Of a stretch of DNA of 12,388 nucleotides, positions 7,081 through 12,388 are shown one piece after another (position 1 is the stretch's first letter; the number at the start of each line of letters is the position of its first letter). The notes below the pieces were generated by a model. It made no database searches. It was not told the DNA's origin and saw only the letters and a list, made by a program, of their open reading frames with translations. The DNA comes from Jimgerdemannia flammicorona (lineage: Eukaryota; Mucoromycota; Endogonomycetes; Endogonales; Endogonaceae): NCBI GenBank assembly GCA_003990745.1, contig RBNI01005577.1, positions 1 to 12,388 of the forward strand. Reading direction: 5' to 3'. Both the position numbers and the translations under genes were made by a program.

Positions 7081-7171
7081 TTTGACATCTGCTAAATCTT
7101 TGACAATTGTCAAAATCTTAACATTTGCAAAGAGTTTAACATTTGCTAAAACTTTAATGTTTGCAAAATGA
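7081..7171. repeat. Five tandem 18-19 bp units in the right U3
   Basis: Units at 7081-7098, 7099-7117, 7118-7135, 7136-7153 and 7154-7171 share the plan TT-(T/A)-(G/A)-A-(C/T)-ATTTGC-AAA on the plus strand. Unit 2 contains a perfect 16-bp palindrome (7099-7114, TTTGACAATTGTCAAA). The array sits upstream of the TATA box, the usual place for enhancer-type repeats in LTRs. The left U3 has nothing similar. Confidence 0.75.
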
Positions 7172-7379
7172 CTGCTATTTATAAGGCTATACTATATTTG
7201 GGAATTAGATTCAGGTACCACAATCAAATATCTATTCTTCTAATTCATGTTTCTAATTCAGATTAACTATCACAACTTCCTTCTGAATAGATAATTCATC
7301 TCTGAAGTATCCTATTTACTCAAACTCTCAAGCTTCCATAATTTGGATCTTCTTATACTATGTAATTTATATCATTACA

Positions 7380-7386
7380 TTCTCCT
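7380..7386 (-). promoter_or_regulatory. Polypurine tract, right element
   Basis: AGGAGAA on the minus strand, directly adjoining the LTR start at 7379; it matches the left tract (5250-5259) apart from three missing bases. Confidence 0.75.
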
Positions 7387-7389
7387 AAT

Positions 7390-7705
7390 AATATCTCTTA
7401 ATATATCTAAAGTCTTCTGAAATTACCCCTTAGAAACAAGCTAGGGCTTATTCATCTTCTTTGAATAACTTATATACTCTTTTGATGATAGTGATCTGAG
7501 TATAAAAGAGCTGACATTCTCTGATCTAGTCTTCTTTTTCCATCTCTGGCTACGAATTTAGTAGCTGTTCTAACTTGAAGTATTCTTGAAACTTAGTCTA
7601 GTTCTGGTAGGCCTTGAAGTACAAGATTTATGACAAGTGTGTCTGGACTATACTTTGGATACTATTGAAGAATTCCTCTATTGTAGATGGCTTGGTAGTA
7701 TACCA
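7390..7705 (-). pseudogene. Possible broken extra frame between integrase and polypurine tract
   Basis: One minus-strand frame reads as protein-like pieces such as KPSTIEEFFNSIQSIVQTHL, KFQEYFKLEQLLNS and ITIIKRVYKLFKEDE, separated only by TAA and TAG codons. C-to-T change of CAA and CAG would create such stops. The pieces look helical and charged, but I recognise no family. The matching stretch of the left element (4947-5249) is not similar. It could be an extra 3' gene, as some Gypsy elements carry, or a chance result of AT-rich sequence. Confidence 0.3.
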
Positions 7706-7724
7706 TTGTCTTTCTATAGCTTAT

Positions 7725-8800
7725 TGTATAGTACTAGTGATCTTGAGAGCTATGACAGTACTTTATTAGTTAGCTATAATACTTCTTAAGTATATTTTGG
7801 TAAATAATAGTAGGGATGATTGTGCCTAAGAGTTTTTGTAGCCAAAAGGTGATTCCTTTTATATCTTGTACAAGGTAAGATCCTTTTTACTTAGACTCTA
7901 GTTTTCATAATTATAAAGCTTTTACTATATTCTAATATACCAAGATTTTATCTCCTATCTTGATAATCTCCAGAGGCTTGTGAGTTTTCTCTATATTATT
8001 CCATTATAGTGTCTGTGCCTTGGTTATGTAATCCTCAGCCTTCTTTCTAATTTGGTATAGTCTTTATACTTTTGTATTTATGTATTTTCATACAGTATCT
8101 CCATTAGATGATAAGATTCCTTAAGAACTTTCTTCTTCAAACAATATCTCTTAAGGAGTAAAATGGGTGCTTTGTAATTAGATATCTCAAAGAGCAGATA
8201 ATTCTATTAGCAGATAGTGATCTCAGTTTTCATAGTTATTACAAATCTTGGCAATAATACTCTTGAGAGTCTTGTTAGTCCTTTTTGCTTATCTATTTCT
8301 CTAAAAGTGATAGGCTGTAGTTTGAATATACTGGATCTTATACTTCTTGTAGAGAACCTCAAAGAACTGGTTTGCAAATTCTATTTCTCTATCTATAGTT
8401 ACTTATACTGGGGTCTTAAATCAGCAGATAATTTCTTTATAAAAGAAATCAGTAATTGACTGTATATTAGCTTCTTTGAGGGGTCCTATCTCTATCTATT
8501 TCATGAAAAGGTCTACAATAATAATGATATATTAGTTGTCAGTCAAAGTCAAGGATAGAGGGCCAATTATGGTATATAAAGAGTACTGGTTCTATGTGTG
8601 CTGATTCTGAGATCTGATTTTGTTGATCTTATTTCTATTTCTGGCATTTATCACAGATCTTAACAAATCATCTGATATCTTTCTCCATTCCTGGTCACCA
8701 CATTGTTCTTTTTACTTTATCATATATATTTATTCCTTCTAGATAGCCAAGTTCATATACTGATTTCATTATTTACTCCTTCTTATATTTAGATATAACT
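7725..8800 (-). pseudogene. pol: Integrase region of right element (decayed)
   Basis: Matches the left integrase along its length. The zinc-finger region reads YELGYLEG (about 8745-8770, both His positions now Tyr), followed by KICDKCQ (about 8640-8665). The catalytic core is only partly readable: the first Asp region is lost by a small deletion near 8570, and the final Glu region (about 8280-8310) is changed. The C-terminus is recognisable from its alignment to the GPF stretch (about 7861-7920) and from NILKKYY-like sequence near 7780-7805. Stops and frame changes are frequent, so no function remains. The pol end is approximate. Confidence 0.8.
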
Positions 8801-9004
8801 AGTAGCTTTCCTTTCTTTAGTATTTCTCTATCAGTTTTGAATTATTTCTATGTTCTGTTGATAATCATTTGTATCTATTCTTCCAGATATTGGGGCATCT
8901 TTGCTGTCTCAGGTAAGTGATAATTCTATAGTAAAGTTTCTTATTTATAATTGATTTACTGATTGGAAGTCCTTTAGAGTATCTGTGAGAGGATATCTAT
9001 ATTG

Positions 9005-9425
9005 GCATTGGTTCTTCCAGAGTAGTGCATGATGGTTATATTATAAGCTTGTAACTTCATAATCCATCTGGCATAGATTCCTTTGGGTTGTCCAGTAGTC
9101 AGCAGCCAGGTGAGGGCTGAGTAGTCTATCTGAATAGTGAAGTGTCTCTCTGCAAGATAGTAGTAGAACTTCTCTATAGTCTAAATAATTGTAAGACATT
9201 CTAACTTATAGGATTTATACTCTTTTTCAGCTCCTCAGGTTTCTTGGCTTAGATATATAATAATATACTCTACTTTTTCTTTCTTCTGTACTAGAACTGC
9301 TCCTAGTTCTTGTATACTTATATCTATCTATAGGATGAATTCTTGGGTCTAATTAGGTCTTCTGAGGATGGGTGTTTGGATCAGTCTGATCTTGAGTTTA
9401 TTAAATACTTTTTGTTGCCTACCAG
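9005..9425 (-). pseudogene. pol: RNase H region of right element (decayed)
   Basis: Recognised by alignment to the left copy: counterparts of ILRRPDW..FILQ (about 9320-9375), of YYLAGKHFTIQTDHSAL (about 9115-9170) and of HYSGRTNANIDILS (about 9000-9030). The last keeps Asp where the left copy has Asn. It continues in one frame, apart from stops, toward the integrase, which shows that RNase H and integrase were read together. Confidence 0.75.
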
Positions 9426-9429
9426 TCCA

Positions 9430-10230
9430 TTGAAACTTAATATCCTTCTTGTTGAGTTTGTAAATTGGACTTATGATATTGAAGAATCCTTTAATAAATT
9501 TACAGTAGTATGAGGCAAGTCCCATAAAGGCTTGGGCTTCAGTAGCAGTGGTGGGCCTTGGGTATGCTACTACTGCTTGAATCTTGAGGGGGTCTGTATG
9601 TGTTCTATCTCAGTTAATAATGTGACTAAGGTAGGAGATCTCAATTTTTGCAAACTTGCACTTCTTGGACTTGATGTAATCTTAGCTTCTTCATTATCTG
9701 CTAGATGTGCTACAGATATTCTTTATCTGTCTTACTATAGATAATAATATCATCTATATAAACCATCATCTATCTTCCTATATATATTATAGTAAAAGAT
9801 TTTATTTCATTATTTGCTGAAAGCTTACTAGTATATTATACATTCCAAATAGTATTTACAGATAGACATAGGTTCTGTCTGAGGTGATGAAGGCTCACTG
9901 CTTCAGTGAGACCAATCTGATAGAATCCTGAATATAAATCTAAGATAATACTGTACTTCATCTCTTAGAGTTACAAAGATGTCACTGATGAGGAACAGTA
10001 GTTGAAAATTCTTCTTTATAGTCAGATTGAGCTTTCTGTAATCAGTGCAGAGCCTCAGAGTAAATTCTTCTGGTTTATCTCCTTTCTTTGGAGCAAATAT
10101 AACTGGTGAAGCCCAAGGGCTGCTGGCTTTTTTGATGATACCAGCTTCTTCCATCTGCTTGGTTTCTTCATTGAGTCATTCACAATAGACTGGTGGAATT
10201 GGTCTTGCTTTTTGATAAATGGGTTTAGTG
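9430..10230 (-). pseudogene. pol: Reverse transcriptase region of right element (decayed)
   Basis: KARPIPPVYCE near 10180-10215 leads into MEEAGIIKK..SPWASP (10154 downward), RLCTDYRKLN (about 10060) and the active-site box VYIDD (YIDD at 9749-9760). The fingers open frame spans 9903-10154, but the palm is broken: the left copy's DLFSGFHQI has become unreadable around 9920-9950. A TGA replaces the Trp in the left copy's REWL. The copy is inactive. Confidence 0.85.
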
Positions 10231-10435
10231 TTTATAATAGCTATATTATAGTAGTAGTGTGGAGTCTTTCTCTTGATATTCTTGAAGTCTGTGGCCAGTA
10301 TATCCTCAAATTCATAGAGTATCTTCTTGAGTTCCTTTTTGAGTAGAAATTTATTTCCAATAGTATAGCTATGCTTATTTGTAGTTTCCTCCTTTTTGTG
10401 ATCTAGTTTGGTGATCTTGGTACTAATAAATACTT

Positions 10436-10795
10436 CTCTTTCTGTAGATCCAAATCCTTTCTTTTCTCTTTCTGTTTTCTTCAACTTCTTGACTTCTATG
10501 ATCTTTGGCTGAAGAACTAGAAAGATCAATATCTATACTAATCAGTTCTTTTCTTAATTGGGAATAGAATTATAGAGTTGTAGTTCCTAGTAATGAGTAG
10601 TATTTTTTTAATATAATCTAAATCAATGACTTCTCCTTCAATAGTAATCTCACTCTTGACCAGACTACTTCTTGTTTTGAGGATCCTGATATGGCCTTTT
10701 GGAATGATCATCTCCAGACTAGTTGTAAGTAGAGTGGTTGTCTGAGACTTGAGTATGATCTCCTCTACTGTAGTGATATTCATTCTAGCTATATT
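10436..10795 (-). pseudogene. dUTPase domain of right element (decayed)
   Basis: Motif 2 TRSSLVKSEI, motif 3 VIDLDY (keeping the second acidic residue that the left copy lost) and motif 5 GFGSTERE are all readable, in the same place between protease and RT as in the left copy. Motif 4 is cut at its Asp by a frame break near 10530-10538, and the glycines of motif 5 are partly replaced. Its presence in two diverged copies shows that the domain is a stable part of this family and not a one-off capture. Confidence 0.85.
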
Positions 10796-10799
10796 TGTT

Positions 10800-11195
10800 A
10801 ACTTATATTCTGGTAGAACTACATTAGAGTAGATTTTCCAAATCCTGATCTTGATTTCTTCTTCATTGTCACTATCCTCTAGGAGGGCTAGTAGTTTGTT
10901 ATTCTCTTTCTCCTCCTTTTCTTATCTTACTTATTTCTCAAGAGCCTTCTGTCTTCTTTTATGGTAGATTTTCTTGATTCTACTAATATACTAGTAGTAA
11001 TTATCAATATGTTTCATACAGTACATCTTGATTCCATGAGGGCAGACTCCTTGTAGCATATATCTCTCAATGATTCTTTTGTACTATTCTTCCTTACTAA
11101 TCCATCTGACTTTCTTCTTCTTTTTCTATATAGTTACCATATAGGCTTCTTCTTGCTCACTTTCTTCTTCCTTCATCTCAGGTAGTACTCCTTTG
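10800..11195 (-). pseudogene. Charged linker between protease and dUTPase, right element
   Basis: Aligned with 1536-1828. It includes RIIERYMLQGVCPHGIKMYC (about 11020-11078), a Tyr-Ile-Ser core and an acidic run (DSDNEEE). Stops are common. The frame here continues without a shift from the protease, unlike the left copy, which shows that the left copy lost two bases. Confidence 0.55.
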
Positions 11196-11199
11196 TTGA

Positions 11200-11560
11200 C
11201 ATTGATGGGAATTTACATCTTCTGACCTTAGTAGATAATCTGAATCTTCTAGACATTTAGATTAATTATTGTCCTAGCTTTATAAAGCCATTGATTGCCA
11301 ATGAGTATATTATAGTTAGTAGTATTAGTTAGAATCACATCTACTGAGATAGTTGCTCCTCTAAACTTGATGGAAATATCTTAGATCTTTCCTAGAGATA
11401 TGGTTCTTATGTCATCTACTATGATGAATATTAATTTAGTTACTTCTTCAACCTCCCAACCTAGGCAGTCTGCTGCCTTCTTGCTAAGGAGACATCCTTT
11501 TGCTCTAGTATCAATAATGGCCTCAAAGATTTTATCTTCAATTTGACAGATTACATAGAC
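11200..11560 (-). pseudogene. Aspartic protease region of right element
   Basis: IIDTRAKGCLLSKKAADCLGW contains the active-site triad as DTRA (11501-11512). The conserved block NILIGNQWLYKA follows at about 11278-11312. The active-site third residue is Arg instead of Gly or Ser, so this copy is probably dead even apart from the stops. One stop (TAA 11213-11215) falls at the same codon as the left copy's TGA 1411-1413. Confidence 0.78.
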
Positions 11561-11579
11561 AGATATCTTGTAATTATCT

Positions 11580-12388
11580 TCACTCTCTTCTTCAGAGTCT
11601 TCTTGAATATTATTGGTCTCAGTTATTTTTCATCCTTGTTTCTTAGTTGTCTCAGCAAGTTCATATCTCATTTGCTGTCTGAATATGGATATTTCTACCA
11701 GCTGACCAAAGATTGCATTGACCTTTTATTAACTAAGATCCTTGAAAATATCATACTTGAAAGTCTTGGTCTTGCAAAGCTTCTTCTTCTTTTCTCCTTC
11801 ACTGGCTAGAGTAGTTCCTTAGATGATATCTTAGACAGTCTGTTCCAATTCCATATCTTGATCTGTTTCTTCAGCTTGGCTTTCCATAGCACTCTCTATC
11901 TGTTTCTCTATAGGGTTCTTTTTGAGTCTCTCTGATAGTCTCTTGTAGAGTTGCTTATAGACATCCTTCTTGACAGTCTTAGTAGAGTAGGCTTCCCATT
12001 CTTCTTCATCTGATTCTCCAATTTCTTCAAAGGTAATAGTATTAGTCTGTTTCTTATTTTGAGTAATATTGCTTGGCTGAGTCTTATACTTGATTTCACT
12101 CATACATTCATATAAGAAGTGACCTTCTTCTCCACAAGTACAGTAGATATCTCTTTTCTTATCTGAGATGGTGGCAAACTTCTGAACTGAGTAGTAGTTC
12201 CTTCCTCTAATTTCTTTTACCACATCTTCTAGATGGGCAGTCATTTCAGTAAACTTCTTAACAAGTTTCTCCATAGAGTTGCTATTCCTCTACTACTCAG
12301 TAGCTCTTAGCTGAGATGTATTTCAATTGATCACTATGATAGAGATCACACTAGTTATCTTGGGTACTTCAATTCTGACTTCTTTTTT
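11580..12388 (-). pseudogene. gag: Gag C-terminus and zinc knuckle of right element (runs off the window)
   Basis: The open piece 11831-12274 starts MEKLVKKFTEMTAHLEDVV, matching the left Gag around 349. The knuckle is YCTCGEEGHFLYEC: Cys, His and Cys at the last three positions, with Tyr (12143-12145) at the first, as in the left copy. Upstream, matching residues continue to the window edge in the same frame with several stops (for example a TAG pair shortly before the Met). The Met at 12274 is internal to the family's Gag and is not a true start. Confidence 0.8.

Larger units (their letters stand above)
6806..7379 (-). repeat. 3' LTR of right element (574 bp)
   Basis: On the minus strand it starts TGTAATG at 7379 directly after AGGAGAA and ends TGTTACA at 6806. 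From the TATA box (7007-7014) to the end it aligns with the left LTR at roughly four identical bases in five, by eye. The U3 part (7015-7379) does not align and is about 210 bases shorter. U3 holds five tandem units (7081-7171). The base just outside the end is T (6805), in the flank ATTAT. Confidence 0.87.
6806..12388 (-). mobile_element. Right Ty3/Gypsy LTR retrotransposon, highly decayed, dUTPase-bearing
   Basis: Reading the minus strand from the right edge gives Gag/NC, protease, linker, dUTPase, RT, RNase H, integrase, polypurine tract and 3' LTR, the same order as the left element. Amino-acid matches to the left copy run through the whole coding region, but most frames are short and broken by TAA, TAG and TGA. 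The DNA is much richer in A and T than the left copy, with one CpG (7553-7554). The 5' LTR and most of Gag lie beyond position 12388. It faces the left element tail to tail, 752 bases away. Confidence 0.92.

Noticed and set aside
8217..11809. Plus-strand frames at 8217-8459, 9532-9744 and 11543-11809
   Set aside because: Each is antisense to a recognisable part of the right element (integrase, RT, protease/Gag linker).
11908..12099. Second minus-strand frame inside Gag
   Set aside because: It is a shadow of the Gag frame that matches the left copy.

Overview
The window looks like transposon-filled, gene-poor DNA from a fungus, probably a filamentous one. I see no host gene, tRNA or rRNA. It holds two related, dead Ty3/Gypsy (Metaviridae-type) LTR retrotransposons lying tail to tail. 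The fungal assignment is inference. It rests on the element type and on heavy C-to-T / G-to-A decay resembling repeat-induced point mutation (RIP) or deamination of methylated cytosine.

Layout. 1-146: a G-rich fragment ending in AATAAA plus about 25 A, the 3' end of a retroposed polyadenylated transcript that abuts the left element inside its Gag frame. 147-6053 (+): left element, well preserved (Gag C-terminus and NC, protease, linker, dUTPase, RT, RNase H, integrase, polypurine tract, 794-bp 3' LTR). It carries 16 premature stops and two small frameshifts. 6054-6805: AT-rich spacer with a possible solo LTR (6078-6386). 6806-12388 (-): right element, with a 574-bp 3' LTR (6806-7379), polypurine tract, and the same domain order decayed into short open stretches, running off the right edge in Gag. 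Neither 5' LTR is in the window.

The most notable content is a trimeric-type dUTPase domain built into the polyprotein between protease and reverse transcriptase, with all five family motifs visible in the left copy and most in the right. By inference it lowered dUTP during reverse transcription of the element. Comparing the copies shows that the ancestor had one continuous gag-pol frame. The copies share coding region, polypurine tract and the 3' part of the LTR, but their post-integrase sequence and U3 promoter regions are unrelated by eye. This suggests two subfamilies that exchanged or replaced U3. The right U3 carries five 18-19 bp tandem units, and both LTRs keep a GACTCT/AGAGTC palindrome.

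Decay differs sharply: the left copy keeps about 20 CpGs, while from 6054 to 12388 I found a single CpG (7553-7554). All family assignments come from reading motifs; no database search was possible.
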